Source of the DNA: Bacillota bacterium
GTDB lineage: Bacteria > Bacillota > Clostridia > Christensenellales > SZUA-584
NCBI GenBank assembly: GCA_023436115.1
Contig: JAEZKQ010000024.1
Location: 62,001-126,000 of the forward strand
DNA length: 64,000 bases
Direction of reading: 5' to 3'
A program made the position numbers and the translations under genes. Below, one piece after another: positions 42,125 to 51,942 of this stretch. The notes under the pieces are model-generated. The model saw only the letters and a program-made list of their open reading frames with translations, did not search any database and had not been told where the DNA came from. Position 1 is the stretch's first letter. Each line of letters begins with the position of its first letter.

Positions 42125-42565
42125 TTAAGATACTGTCACTTTATATGACACCAAATCGTCAATAAGCTTGCTCTGCTCTTTTTTAATCTCGCCCAGATAC
42201 TCAGTGTATTGAGTTTCGCGAAGCTTATCGAGCAGCTTTATCTCTCTGCGGACATGCACAAGCTTTTGCATCCAATGTTCCTTTTCCCTCTCGAGCTTGC
42301 CGATTTGCTCCATGACGGCGGCCATAGCCGCTTTTGAGCTGTCAAAAAAAGATCCATAGTGCTGCACATGGGGGGCTATCATACCCTTCGTCACGGCCCC
42401 GCTGTACTCGACCTTTGTTTTGTCATAACCACGATTCAGCACAGCCAGATCATCCTTCAGCCGGTTGATGTTCGCTTCGATCAAACCAATCTGAAGCTTA
42501 TGCTGTTTTTCAAGACCCAGCTGCATGTCGTACCACGCCTGCAACGAGAAAACAAATTTCTTCAT
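42125..42565 (-). CDS. fliJ: Flagellar export protein FliJ
   Basis: A 146-residue, almost entirely helical coiled-coil protein (KFVFSLQAWYDMQLGLEKQH). FliJ is the stalk of the export ATPase and delivers chaperones to FlhA. It overlaps the fliI stop by four bases. Confidence 0.88.
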   Translation of the reverse strand: MKKFVFSLQAWYDMQLGLEKQHKLQIGLIEANINRLKDDLAVLNRGYDKTKVEYSGAVTKGMIAPHVQHYGSFFDSSKAAMAAVMEQIGKLEREKEHWMQKLVHVRREIKLLDKLRETQYTEYLGEIKKEQSKLIDDLVSYKVTVS

Positions 42566-43899
42566 TCTTCAACACTTCGCCTGTCGTAAATTTTTGCTAC
42601 CAGATCCATTGTTTCTTCAAAGGAAAACTTCTCATCCACCTGTTGTTTTAAAAGACTGTTGATATCATCAATGAGTGAAATGGCTTCGTCAATTTTCGGG
42701 CTGGAACCGGCTTTGTATGCACCAATTGATATCAAGTCCTGCGCGTCCTTATAGGTTGCCATCACGCCTTTTAGGTATGACGATTTTCTTAGCTCCTGCT
42801 TATCCATCACATCGGGCATCAAGCGGCTGACGCTTTGCAGCACATCGATGGCAGGATAGTGGTTGTTGTTCGCCATCTTTCTGGAGAGCACGATATGCCC
42901 GTCCAGAATACCTCGGACGGTATCGGAGATAGGCTCATCCATATCGTCACCTTCCACAAGGACGGTATACAAACCTGTAATAGAGCCGTTGCTGCACATA
43001 CCCGCGCGTTCAAGCAGTTTAGGCATAATCGCGTAAACACTGGGCGTGAAACCGCGTGATACGGGCGGCTCTCCAATGGCCATACCAATCTCACGCTGCG
43101 CCATCGCAAAACGCGTGAGTGAATCCATCATTAACATCACGTCATAGCCCTGGTCGCGGAAATATTCAGCCACTGCCGTACCGACCATAGCAGACTTAAG
43201 CCGAACCAGCGCTGGCTGGTCGGATGTGGCCACGATCAGTATCGAACGTTTTAAACCTTCCTCCTGAAGATCCTTCTCAAGAAAATCCCGAACTTCACGT
43301 CCTCTTTCGCCGATAAGCACGATCACATTGATATCCGCAGACGTGTTGCGGGCGATCATTCCCAGAAGTGTGCTCTTTCCAACACCGCTGCCTGCGAAAA
43401 TTCCGATTCTTTGTCCTTTACCAAGAGTCAGCATCGAATCGATGGCTTTTATACCCAGCGGCAGCCGCTGTGTGATTCTTTTTCTTTCTAGGGGGCTCGG
43501 CGGGTTGTTCATGATGGGATAGTAATCATCAGCTCTTATGGGTCCAAGGCCGTCTATCGGATTGCCAAGGCCATCAAGCACACGTCCGCAGAACTCTCTG
43601 CCAACGCTCACCTTCAGCGCGCGATGGTCAGACACCACATAGCTATTGGGCCCCACACCCGAAAGGTCACCAAAAGGCATGAGCAGCACCTTTTTTTCCT
43701 TGAAACCAACGACCTCCGATAATATGAACTTTTCCTTATCATCCGTATATATCCGGCAAATATCTCCGAGCTTAGCAGACAGCCCCACGGCCTCCACCGT
43801 TAGGCCAAATATCTGGCTGACGCGGCCGCCATATTCAAAGAAATCTCTATTCTTAAGCGCGTTCCTGTAGGTTTGGGTTTTTGAAAACATGTTATTCAA
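42562..43899 (-). CDS. fliI: Flagellar export ATPase FliI
   Basis: The 445-residue F1-like ATPase of the export apparatus. The Walker A segment is FAGSGVGKSTLLGMIARN (about residue 165), preceded by LPLGIKAIDSMLTLGKGQR. Walker B is DVMLMMDSLTRFAMAQREIG. The start overlaps fliH by eight bases. Confidence 0.96.
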   Translation of the reverse strand: MNNMFSKTQTYRNALKNRDFFEYGGRVSQIFGLTVEAVGLSAKLGDICRIYTDDKEKFILSEVVGFKEKKVLLMPFGDLSGVGPNSYVVSDHRALKVSVGREFCGRVLDGLGNPIDGLGPIRADDYYPIMNNPPSPLERKRITQRLPLGIKAIDSMLTLGKGQRIGIFAGSGVGKSTLLGMIARNTSADINVIVLIGERGREVRDFLEKDLQEEGLKRSILIVATSDQPALVRLKSAMVGTAVAEYFRDQGYDVMLMMDSLTRFAMAQREIGMAIGEPPVSRGFTPSVYAIMPKLLERAGMCSNGSITGLYTVLVEGDDMDEPISDTVRGILDGHIVLSRKMANNNHYPAIDVLQSVSRLMPDVMDKQELRKSSYLKGVMATYKDAQDLISIGAYKAGSSPKIDEAISLIDDINSLLKQQVDEKFSFEETMDLVAKIYDRRSVEE

Positions 43900-44632
43900 C
43901 CTGCTCGCTTAAATACTGACCGATCTTTTTAAGCTGCATAGGTATGCCTGCATCAACGATCTCGCTATCCGCTTCAATGACACAGCTTCCCTGCGGCAGC
44001 TTTGCATCACAAACGACTTCAAAGGATCCGCAATTGGTTTCCTGATGAAGCCATTGTGTGCCCTCTTTAAAATACTTGTCATATTCAGCCTGGCTGACAT
44101 AGAGCGAGAAATTGTCAGCATGTTTTATGCCTGCGACCGCCCTCTTGACAATATCCTTATAAAGCTTATCGTCTCTTTCCATTTGAAGGTTAAGGATTTT
44201 TTCCGCCACATCCATAGACAGCTCGAGCACATGCGATTCCAGCGTTTGATAAAGTTCCTGCCGATATTCTTCTACGCGTGAGAGCACATCCTTAACCTCT
44301 GCCATTTTCGATTTGAGTTTGGCATTCAGTTCAGCGCGTCCCTCTTCAAGCCCCGCTTCATAGCCCTCCCGGCGGGCTGTTTCCCTGATCTCCTCCGCCT
44401 CTAAGGTTGCATTCATTATAATCTTCTGCGCATTGGTATTGGCATTCTGCACAAACTCACGCGCCTTTTCACGCACAGAAGGCGGCATTTGTTCATCGTC
44501 CTCCAGCGTCATCAGTTGTTGCGAAAGCTTTTCCCGTTCCTTCACTGTCTCTTTATGCGTAATGACGATACACGAACGATTTATATTCATGTTGTCGATG
44601 AGTGTCTTATCGATTTTAAACAATGAGTTCAT
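43892..44632 (-). CDS. fliH: Flagellar assembly protein FliH
   Basis: The 246-residue regulator of FliI has a central heptad-rich stretch (AREFVQNANTNAQKIIMNAT), then EAGLEEGRAELNAKLKSKM and a V-ATPase-E-like C-terminus. ATG 44632 lies 17 bases inside fliG, with GGGGG directly before it; the frame extends to 44674 but into fliG coding sequence. Confidence 0.87.
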   Translation of the reverse strand: MNSLFKIDKTLIDNMNINRSCIVITHKETVKEREKLSQQLMTLEDDEQMPPSVREKAREFVQNANTNAQKIIMNATLEAEEIRETARREGYEAGLEEGRAELNAKLKSKMAEVKDVLSRVEEYRQELYQTLESHVLELSMDVAEKILNLQMERDDKLYKDIVKRAVAGIKHADNFSLYVSQAEYDKYFKEGTQWLHQETNCGSFEVVCDAKLPQGSCVIEADSEIVDAGIPMQLKKIGQYLSEQVE

Positions 44633-45623
44633 CCCCCGAATTCCGTGAAATGATAATCTCCCCGGAATCATCAAGCCGCCTTATCACGTTCACGATCTTC
44701 TGCTGCGCTTCCTCCACGTCTCTCACACGTACAGGCCCCATATACTCCATATCTTCCTTTATCATCTCCTGCAGACGTTTCGAGATGTTCTCAAATATAA
44801 CCTTTGCCACCTCATTTGTCGCGCCTTTAAGCGCCACGGCGAGGTCGCGGTTGTCGATCTCTTTAAGCACACGCTGTATAGCCTGGTTGCCGAGCTTGAC
44901 GATGTCTTCAAAGATAAACATGCGTTTTCTAATCTCTTCCACCAGTTCGGCATCCGTCTCTTCCAAAGCTTCAAGCAAATGGCGTTCTGTACCGCGGTCA
45001 ACACTGTTCAGAATGCTCACAAGGCTGTCGATACCACCGGTCGATGTCTGATCTCCAAAGCTTAGCGTGGAAAGCTTCTTCTCCAGTACCCTTTCCGTTT
45101 CCTTAATATACTCAGGAGAGGTGATGCCCATGTTGGCGATACGTGCAATAACGCTGGTCTGCTTTTCCAGCGGCAGCGCAGAAAGTATCTGAGCGGAATG
45201 CTTTGGCTCCACATATGAAAGTATCAATGCAATGGTTTGCGGATGCTCATTTTGAATAAAGTTCAGCACCTGCGTGCTGTCCGCTTTGCGAATAAAGTCG
45301 AAAGGCTTCACACGTAATGACGCGCTGAGCTTACCAATCAGATCGTTCGTGCGGTCAGCACCAAAAGCCTTGTTGAGTATATCTCGCGCATAATCAATAC
45401 CGCCCTCGGATATGTACTTGCGGGCGATGCACATCTGCATGAATTCATCGACGACCGATTCCTTGACCTCAGGGTCCACACGCCTCATGCTTGTAATGCC
45501 GAGCGTCAGTTGCTCAATTTCCTCTTCGGAAAGATATTTAAAAACCTTAGCGGCATAATCCTTGCCCATGGTAATCATCAGCACTGCCGCTTTTTCTTTT
45601 GTGGTAAGTTTTTCCCGCACCAT
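44616..45623 (-). CDS. fliG: Flagellar motor switch protein FliG
   Basis: The 335-residue torque-generating switch protein. N-terminal LTTKEKAAVLMITMGKDYAA, middle-domain EHPQTIALILSYVEPKHSAQ (EHPQ motif) and the C-terminal torque helix NRDLAVALKGATNEVAKVIF are all present. Confidence 0.96.
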   Translation of the reverse strand: MVREKLTTKEKAAVLMITMGKDYAAKVFKYLSEEEIEQLTLGITSMRRVDPEVKESVVDEFMQMCIARKYISEGGIDYARDILNKAFGADRTNDLIGKLSASLRVKPFDFIRKADSTQVLNFIQNEHPQTIALILSYVEPKHSAQILSALPLEKQTSVIARIANMGITSPEYIKETERVLEKKLSTLSFGDQTSTGGIDSLVSILNSVDRGTERHLLEALEETDAELVEEIRKRMFIFEDIVKLGNQAIQRVLKEIDNRDLAVALKGATNEVAKVIFENISKRLQEMIKEDMEYMGPVRVRDVEEAQQKIVNVIRRLDDSGEIIISRNSGDELIV

Positions 45624-45643
45624 TTTTGCCTATTCTCCTGTGA

Positions 45644-47224
45644 TTATTCTTCGTTTAACCAGTTACGCAAAAGATTCGCGACGGATTCGGGGTTCTTTCC
45701 AATATAGTCTTCAAGTATCTGCAGCTTGTTATCTGTTTTCTCGAAATCTTCCAGTCTGATGTCGTCAAACGAGGGTTTTGGCGGTGCATCGGGAACAATC
45801 TCTTCATCGGCAATATACTCGTATCTGCCTTCCACCATTGCCACCTGAGATTTTTTTGTGAACATACGGAATATCGCGAATATGAATATCAGCACAACAA
45901 GCACAGTTGCCAGTATAATTAAAGACCTTGTTGTAGACGCGCTTTCCATGCTGGCAATAATCTGCTGCTGCATATCCATCGCAGATTGCATATCTTCCGC
46001 GTCTCCCAAGCCCGCGAACGGGAGCATGGCCACGGTAATGCGCTTTGCATCCACACCGATGGCAGTGGCCACGAGATCCGTAACCTCATCGGTATAATCG
46101 TCCGCTTCATCTTCGTTAATGATGACGGATACAGACAGATCCTCAATCTGCCCTTTTGCTTCTTCGATCTGCGTCTTTGTCTGGTTGATCTCGTAATTAG
46201 CCTCACGTGATACCTGATAATATGCTGCATTATCCGTATTATCTAGCGCTTCGAGATACTGTGATGCGCTGCCGTTTGCATCAATACCGGCTACGCTGCC
46301 ATTTGAATCGTCAGTAATCGCTTCAACCAGCTCCGACATGCTGACAACAAGGCCTTCCGTACCGTTGGCGGGCGGCGCAAATTCCACTGACTCAATCTTC
46401 TTATCGTCAAAGTTGAGTTTGACGTTAACCTCAGCCTGAATATTCTCTGTGCCGAAAACGGGCGACAACAGATTGATGATTTGTGTTTGAAGCTGCTGCT
46501 GAACCACGTTCTGAAGTGCAAGCTGAGAATCTGCGTTACCCATGGCATCCTCACCGCTTGCGTTATAAAGATTCATTTGAGAATCGACAATACGCACATC
46601 CTCAGACGAGAGGCCCGAAATGCTGTTCGATACCAGCTCTGCAATGGCCTGCACCTCACCGCTGCTCAGTTCCTGTCCGCTTTTGAGTGTCAGCATGACG
46701 GAAGCCGTTGGTTTTGTCTCATCGCCAGATAAAACGTAAGAGCTGTCTTCTCCCAGGTCAAGATTCACAATTGCTTTGTCGACCTTGTTCATCTGCTCGA
46801 TGGTCTGCTTCAAATTCTCTTGAACTTGGAATTTGTAATAGACTTTTTTTTCCATGTCCGTCACGCCAAGCCCCGAGGCATTCTGGAAAATACCATAGTT
46901 GAATCCGCTGCTCGGATAACCTTGAGCGGCCAGTTCCATACGCACGCTGTCAGACACACTTTCTTCTACAAGTATGGTATTATCGCCCTGTGCTTTGGCA
47001 TCCACACCCATTTCGTTAAGAACCATCATCACATCGCCCGCTTCCGATGGCTCCATACCCGAATATAGTACGGTATAATTTTTCTGGTTCAAAAATACAG
47101 AGACAACGGTAAGCAAAATGATGATCAAAGCGATCAGCACAAACAGCCGTACCTTCTGCCCCTTCGTCATTTTCTTGATAGAATCGAGAATTTTCGCAGG
47201 TAATTTCTTTAGTGCATTCGCCAT
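45644..47224 (-). CDS. fliF: Flagellar MS-ring protein FliF
   Basis: The 526-residue base ring of the flagellum. The first helix is LFVLIALIIILLTVVSVFL, followed by a secretin-like YscJ domain (VLYSGMEPSEAGDVMMVLNE). The second helix (LIILATVLVVLIFIFAIF) lies near residue 440, and the FliG-binding tail near the C-terminus (NLLRNWLNEE). ATG 47224 is preferred over a TTG at 47266. It is the first gene of the second block: flgB, flgC and fliE, which usually precede it, are absent here. Confidence 0.94.
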   Translation of the reverse strand: MANALKKLPAKILDSIKKMTKGQKVRLFVLIALIIILLTVVSVFLNQKNYTVLYSGMEPSEAGDVMMVLNEMGVDAKAQGDNTILVEESVSDSVRMELAAQGYPSSGFNYGIFQNASGLGVTDMEKKVYYKFQVQENLKQTIEQMNKVDKAIVNLDLGEDSSYVLSGDETKPTASVMLTLKSGQELSSGEVQAIAELVSNSISGLSSEDVRIVDSQMNLYNASGEDAMGNADSQLALQNVVQQQLQTQIINLLSPVFGTENIQAEVNVKLNFDDKKIESVEFAPPANGTEGLVVSMSELVEAITDDSNGSVAGIDANGSASQYLEALDNTDNAAYYQVSREANYEINQTKTQIEEAKGQIEDLSVSVIINEDEADDYTDEVTDLVATAIGVDAKRITVAMLPFAGLGDAEDMQSAMDMQQQIIASMESASTTRSLIILATVLVVLIFIFAIFRMFTKKSQVAMVEGRYEYIADEEIVPDAPPKPSFDDIRLEDFEKTDNKLQILEDYIGKNPESVANLLRNWLNEE

Positions 47225-47409
47225 AACCCATCCCAAACCATTTAAAATATCTAATACATATGTCAATACAGCTTATTAATAAACTTTTTTGTATTTCTGA
47301 ATCATTTTTTTGTAAAGTCCATAGCAATTCTGTCGATATAAGAGATGTAGTGGTTAAATCATAAGTTGATGAAGGCGCCAGAGACTTAAGGTTTAGCTAA
47401 TACAAATAA

Positions 47410-47445
47410 GAGCATGGATGCTCATTAAAAATATTTTCATGGAGG
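47410..47445 (+). promoter_or_regulatory. CsrA-type binding sites in the flagellin leader
   Basis: Hairpin GAGCA-TGGA-TGCTC (47410-47423) exposes ATGGA in and next to its loop. A second ATGGA (47439-47443) overlaps the ribosome site GGAGG (47441-47445). A hairpin ANGGA plus an ANGGA over the ribosome site is the known layout for CsrA repression of hag in Bacillus. Confidence 0.6.
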
Positions 47446-47453
47446 AAAATAAT

Positions 47454-48590
47454 ATGCGTATTAACAACAACATTATGGCAATGAACACACATCGTCAGTA
47501 TGCCATCAACAACAGCAACGTGGCAAAGTCAACTGAGAGACTGTCTTCGGGCTTCAAGATCAACAAAGCTGGCGACGACGCTGCCGGTCTTGCAATTTCT
47601 GAAAAGATGAGAGCCCAGATCCGCGGCCTGAACATGGCTTCCAAAAACAGCCAAGACGCGATTTCACTCGTGCAGACCGCTGAAGGCGCGCTCACCGAGA
47701 CGCACTCCATACTGCAGCGCATGAACGAGCTGGCTGTTCAGTCTGCGACCGATACCAACCAGGATGAAGTTGACCGTGACGCTTTGCAGGCAGAGTTTAG
47801 AGCACTTCGGTCTGAAATCGATGATATCGCTCAGAAGACCACCTTTAACAAAAAGAATCTTCTCGATGGAACCTTTGGTGTAAAAGCCGAAGTCGACACA
47901 AGCACTGAGATTAAGGCTTTTGATAACGGCATCAAGTCGATCTCTTTTGCAGGCTTCGCCGCCAGCAATACGGCTTATACCATCACTTATGAAGAAACAG
48001 GCGATGTATATACATTAGATGGTGGTGATCTGGCAGCTCCCCTGACATTCAGCGGCACAAACCCGGATGGTACAGCTGCAAGCTCTCTGACGATCAGCTT
48101 TGGCGCAAACGGCGCAGACGGTTCAGTGACATTTGAGTTCGATGCTTCACACGCTGAATTTACTGATGGGGATGTTCTCACTTTCACAATCAGTCAAGAT
48201 GCAGCGAAGATTCAGACAGGTGCCAATGCCAATGAAGCCCTGGACATTTCCATTGCTTCCATGACATCGTCATCTCTGGGCTTAAGCGCTCTGGATATCA
48301 GCGATCGTGCAGGAGCATCAACCGCCATTACTGCTCTGCAGAATGCTATTAACACAGTCTCTACACAGCGTGCTGACCTTGGTGCTATCCAAAACAGACT
48401 CGAGCACAAGATCAACAACCTCGACACATCGGCTGAAAACCTGCAGGCTGCCGAGAGCCGTATCCGCGACCTCGACATGGCCAAAGAAATGACGAAGTTC
48501 ACACAGAACAACATACTGGTTCAGGCTGCGACATCGATGTTGGCACAGGCCAACGCGGCTCCGCAGAATGTCCTCTCGCTTCTGAAATAA
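47454..48590 (+). CDS. hag: Flagellin
   Basis: The 378-residue filament protein. Conserved ends are MRINNNIMAMNTHRQYAI with RLSSGFKINKAGDDAAGLAI, and RIRDLDMAKEMTKFTQNNIL ending VLSLLK. The middle (about residues 145-270) is a variable surface domain rich in Gly, Ala and Thr. ATG 47454 follows GGAGG by eight bases; twelve in-frame codons upstream are leader. It is the only flagellar gene on the plus strand. The TAAA-N15-GCCGATAA pattern expected of a sigma-28 promoter was not found convincingly upstream. Confidence 0.96.
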   Translation: MRINNNIMAMNTHRQYAINNSNVAKSTERLSSGFKINKAGDDAAGLAISEKMRAQIRGLNMASKNSQDAISLVQTAEGALTETHSILQRMNELAVQSATDTNQDEVDRDALQAEFRALRSEIDDIAQKTTFNKKNLLDGTFGVKAEVDTSTEIKAFDNGIKSISFAGFAASNTAYTITYEETGDVYTLDGGDLAAPLTFSGTNPDGTAASSLTISFGANGADGSVTFEFDASHAEFTDGDVLTFTISQDAAKIQTGANANEALDISIASMTSSSLGLSALDISDRAGASTAITALQNAINTVSTQRADLGAIQNRLEHKINNLDTSAENLQAAESRIRDLDMAKEMTKFTQNNILVQAATSMLAQANAAPQNVLSLLK

Positions 48591-48632
48591 CACGTCATTC
48601 GCGGGGAATTCAAACACGAAGTAACAAAAGAA

Positions 48633-48667
48633 ACAGCCGCCGGCAACCGCCGGCGGCTGTTCTGCTT
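48633..48667 (+). terminator. Flagellin terminator
   Basis: ACAGCCGCCGGC-AACC-GCCGGCGGCTGT, a perfect 12-bp GC-rich stem with a 4-base loop, then TCTGCTT. The stem is strong and the tail only partly T rich. It begins 43 bases beyond the stop. Confidence 0.75.
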
Positions 48668-48760
48668 CACCTAAAAGCATAACCGATACGAAGGCACGCT
48701 CTTACTTATGTACGTTGATAGGATATTCGATGATATCAAACACGCTCTTTCCACCTAAAT

Positions 48761-48788
48761 TAAAAAGAACCCTGTGTAAAGGGCTCTT
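48761..48788 (-). terminator. Terminator of the fliP-to-csrA block
   Basis: On the minus strand AAGAGCCCT-TTACAC-AGGGTTCTT (one G-T pair) is followed by TTTAAT, 19 bases past the csrA stop. Confidence 0.75.
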
Positions 48789-48806
48789 ACATAATCTATA
48801 GATTTA

Positions 48807-49013
48807 TTACCGATTAAAAGAAATAGCGGGCGTGTTAGCCGCGGCACGGTTCGAATCGATCGTCTCTTCCAAAAGCTCTTTGCGATATATACGCATTTCC
48901 TTGGGGGCCTTAATGCCGATGCGAACCCGGTCGCCGTCTATTGAAAGGATCTCAATAACCACGTCCTGATCCAGTGCGATCCCCTCACCCGTTTTTCTGG
49001 ACAGCACCAGCAT
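48807..49013 (-). CDS. csrA: Carbon storage/translational regulator CsrA
   Basis: This 68-residue RNA-binding dimer represses flagellin translation. It begins MLVLSRKTGEGIALDQDVV and contains VRIGIKAPKEMRIYRKEL. GGAGGG precedes ATG 49013, inside the end of fliW (29-base overlap). Its coupling to fliW and tail-to-tail position with flagellin fit the FliW-CsrA-Hag feedback loop. Confidence 0.96.
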   Translation of the reverse strand: MLVLSRKTGEGIALDQDVVIEILSIDGDRVRIGIKAPKEMRIYRKELLEETIDSNRAAANTPAISFNR

Positions 49014-49470
49014 CGCCTTGCCCTCCTTTGTCAATACATTTCATAATGGCATCGTAAACCGGCCAGCGGACCGACAGTGCTTTTGCGTCGATAATGATCT
49101 GTTTACCAATACCGCGCACCGCGTTGATGATAATTGGCGCGGCCAGATTGACCGTCATTTTCTCTATCTGCTCGGGTATCACCACCACGTTCATCACAAG
49201 CAGATCGTTCTGGCTCTCAACAAAAAGCTCTTCAAGCTCGTTATCCCGTATATCGATATAATAGTCATCCAGTATTTCAAAAGAGAGTATAACCGGAAGC
49301 GCAATATGTTTATTCTCCGTCGACTGAAGCCAGTATATCGGCTTGGTCTGCGCCACTTCCAATATAATAAAATGATGCAGTTCCTCAAAGCCCGGCAACC
49401 CTTGCGGAAACTCGATAAGCTTGCTGTCTTTTGTGTCAAAAGACCCAAAACGGTCGGTATCAATGAGCAT
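48985..49470 (-). CDS. fliW: Flagellar assembly factor FliW
   Basis: This 161-residue protein binds CsrA and flagellin alternately, so flagellin synthesis follows its export. Conserved stretches are IEFPQGLPGFEELHHFIILE and VMNVVVIPEQIEKMTVNLAA. Overlaps csrA by 29 bases and follows flgL by 21 bases. Confidence 0.94.
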   Translation of the reverse strand: MLIDTDRFGSFDTKDSKLIEFPQGLPGFEELHHFIILEVAQTKPIYWLQSTENKHIALPVILSFEILDDYYIDIRDNELEELFVESQNDLLVMNVVVIPEQIEKMTVNLAAPIIINAVRGIGKQIIIDAKALSVRWPVYDAIMKCIDKGGQGDAGAVQKNG

Positions 49471-49491
49471 CTAAAGCCCTCCTTAAGACCA

Positions 49492-50427
49492 CTATTTTAG
49501 AAAATCCAGCAGCGAAGGCTGAATAATACTCGCGCCAATCTGCAGCGAAGCGATATAAATCGCCTCTGCCATTTTGTAATTCATAATCGCTTCCGCCTGA
49601 TCCACATTCTCGATATTCGATTTGCGCTCTGTATAGGTCAGTACATCTTCTTCAAACCGATTCTGTATCAGCTCAAGACGGTTCGTTTTTCCGCCAATCT
49701 CCGCACCTAAAGACAACACGCGGTCCTGCGCATCCTGAAGCTTTGTGATATAACTGCCTAACTCATCAGAAGGTGCATCCGACATAAGGGCATTATAAAA
49801 TCCGTCAAGTATGGAATAGATATTATCGTCCCCCATACCGAAAAGCTCTGTGCCTGTTGTGGATATATCCATGGTAATGTTAAAGCCCACTGCATATTCT
49901 ATTTTTGCATCGTTTTCCGCTAACAAAGCGGCGTTTGTCGCGTCCGTTAAGTCTAAGCCGTTATACATTATACCGCCCGCTCCGTCTGCTTTAAACGGCG
50001 CGTTAGATACATTATATCCGCCGAAAATATATTTATCACCCGATTTTGTGTTGCCTATGTCTATCACATGATCACGCAGCTGCCCGATTAACTCTGCTGC
50101 TGCTCTTTTATCCTCGGGCGACATGGTGCCCGTGGATTGATTGACGGCTGTGTCGTAGGCGGACTTAATCACCTCGTTAAGCTCCATAAATGACGATTCT
50201 GTCTGGTCAAGCCACGAAAGAGCATTACCAACGTTTCTTTCATATTGCTCGGTTTTATAAAGCTTCACACGTACCTTCATACTGGAAATAAACCCTGTCG
50301 GGTCATCTGATACTTTATTGATCCTTTTACCCGTCGCTTGCTGGGTTTGCAACTTGGTAAGTGTTGAAAGGTTGTTGTTAATGTTGTTTAAGTAATTACC
50401 AAGCATCATCTTGCTCGTGACACGCAT
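49492..50427 (-). CDS. flgL: Hook-filament junction protein FlgL
   Basis: This 311-residue protein is flagellin-like: the N-terminus MRVTSKMMLGNYLNNINNNL with QQATGKRINKVSDDPTGFI and C-terminal coiled coil ENVDQAEAIMNYKMAEAIY. Position after flgK distinguishes it from flagellin. Confidence 0.93.
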   Translation of the reverse strand: MRVTSKMMLGNYLNNINNNLSTLTKLQTQQATGKRINKVSDDPTGFISSMKVRVKLYKTEQYERNVGNALSWLDQTESSFMELNEVIKSAYDTAVNQSTGTMSPEDKRAAAELIGQLRDHVIDIGNTKSGDKYIFGGYNVSNAPFKADGAGGIMYNGLDLTDATNAALLAENDAKIEYAVGFNITMDISTTGTELFGMGDDNIYSILDGFYNALMSDAPSDELGSYITKLQDAQDRVLSLGAEIGGKTNRLELIQNRFEEDVLTYTERKSNIENVDQAEAIMNYKMAEAIYIASLQIGASIIQPSLLDFLK

Positions 50428-50454
50428 GTTATCCCCTCCTCATCCTAGGGTTGT

Positions 50455-51933
50455 CTACAGGCCAACACGGCCGGTCCGGTTGATCAGCACCTCAAGCGCC
50501 TCATCCATCGCCGTAAGCACACGCGAAGCGGCTGCGTATGAATGCTGATATGAAATCATCTGTACCATTTCTTCATCCAACGAAACACCGGATATTGATT
50601 GCCTTCTTGCTTCCAGGTTATCGATGATTGCCTGCTGGCTGGCAGCAAGCGCCTGAGCCGTTGTGCTTTCAATACCCACTTGAACAACCGTGCCGTTGAG
50701 AAAATCTTCAAAGCTCCCCACATTAGCAAGATCAGTACGTTCAGACAACGCCGCCAGCTTTAAAGCCACAACGTTGTTGCCCTTTTGCGTACTCTCTGCA
50801 GATAGGTCGATCGGCTTATCTGAGGCCGCTATATAATTGCCGCTTGCGAGCAATTCCGCGGATAAAGACAGGTTTCCGGCGGTGATATCACCATAGCCGC
50901 CAGGCGGGATCGCAAAAAAGTTGATACCTGTCTGAGAGGCCACCGAATCAAAAGGCATTGTATAGCCGGTGCTGTTGACGGCATTAAACTCCTCGGCCAA
51001 ACTTCTTGCCAGTTTATTCAGGCTGTTAAGGATATACGGGATACCCAGGTTATCCACTGTGCTGCCGTCCCTTAAATCTTTATATGCCTGAAGCTTGCCG
51101 CTGTTGTAAACAAAAGGATCGCCTGTCCCCTGATAGTTGATATCATAAAAACCCGTCGAGGGGTTGGTTACGGTCGTAAGATAATTGGCCGTTGTATGGT
51201 TAATAATCTCAGTGCCCTCGCAGCTGACTATCAAATGACCGTCTGCGTTTTCACGGTACGTGATATTGATAAGACCCGATAATTCGTCCAGAAGCACATT
51301 GCGCTTATCACGCAGGTCGTTTGCTTGCTCCCCCGAAAGCTCGTAGGAATAGACCTGCTGGTTATAATTAGTAATAGAGTTCAGAAGATCATTGATTTCG
51401 CCCACCGTGACTTTCATGGATTCGTTGTATGTGCTTTGCAGATCTGTAAATGTGTTATAGTAATGGTGAAACGTCTCTATCATTTTCAGCGCATTTTGCT
51501 GCACGTTTGTACGTATTTCGCTGTTATCAGCATTGACCGAAAGTTCAGATAAACTGTTAAAAAAGTCAGCCAATGATGCCGATATGCTGCTGTCTGAATG
51601 CTCATTCAATATTGTCTCGATATATTCTAACTCCTCCGCGCGCGTGCTGTACTTTCCGAGCGTGGCATTATCACTCCTATATTGTCTGTCAATATAATCG
51701 CTTCTGACCTGATCGATCAACGCGACACTAACACCACCGCCTACTGCGCCCTTGCTAACCATTGAAACACGGCTTAAACCGTTGCTAGGATCGATAGAAG
51801 CCTGAATAATACGCTGACGCGTATAACCCACTGTGTTGACATTGGAAATATTGTGCCCGGTTAGGTTTAGCGCCTGCTGACTGACGTTAAGCGCCGATTT
51901 TGCAATTTGTATACCGTAAAATAAGCCTGCCAT
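50455..51933 (-). CDS. flgK: Hook-associated protein FlgK
   Basis: This 492-residue junction protein starts with the rod/hook motif (IAKSALNVSQQALNLTGHNI, then SNVNTVGYTRQR) and ends with VSLDEEMVQMISYQHSYAAA and VLTAMDEALEVLINRTG. Length is usual for FlgK of Firmicutes. Confidence 0.95.
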   Translation of the reverse strand: MAGLFYGIQIAKSALNVSQQALNLTGHNISNVNTVGYTRQRIIQASIDPSNGLSRVSMVSKGAVGGGVSVALIDQVRSDYIDRQYRSDNATLGKYSTRAEELEYIETILNEHSDSSISASLADFFNSLSELSVNADNSEIRTNVQQNALKMIETFHHYYNTFTDLQSTYNESMKVTVGEINDLLNSITNYNQQVYSYELSGEQANDLRDKRNVLLDELSGLINITYRENADGHLIVSCEGTEIINHTTANYLTTVTNPSTGFYDINYQGTGDPFVYNSGKLQAYKDLRDGSTVDNLGIPYILNSLNKLARSLAEEFNAVNSTGYTMPFDSVASQTGINFFAIPPGGYGDITAGNLSLSAELLASGNYIAASDKPIDLSAESTQKGNNVVALKLAALSERTDLANVGSFEDFLNGTVVQVGIESTTAQALAASQQAIIDNLEARRQSISGVSLDEEMVQMISYQHSYAAASRVLTAMDEALEVLINRTGRVGL

Positions 51934-51942
51934 ATTGACTCC

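Noticed and set aside
47350..47400. Possible sigma-28 promoter of flagellin
   Set aside because: TAAA at 47355 is followed at the right distance only by GCGCCAGA, too far from GCCGATAA to call.
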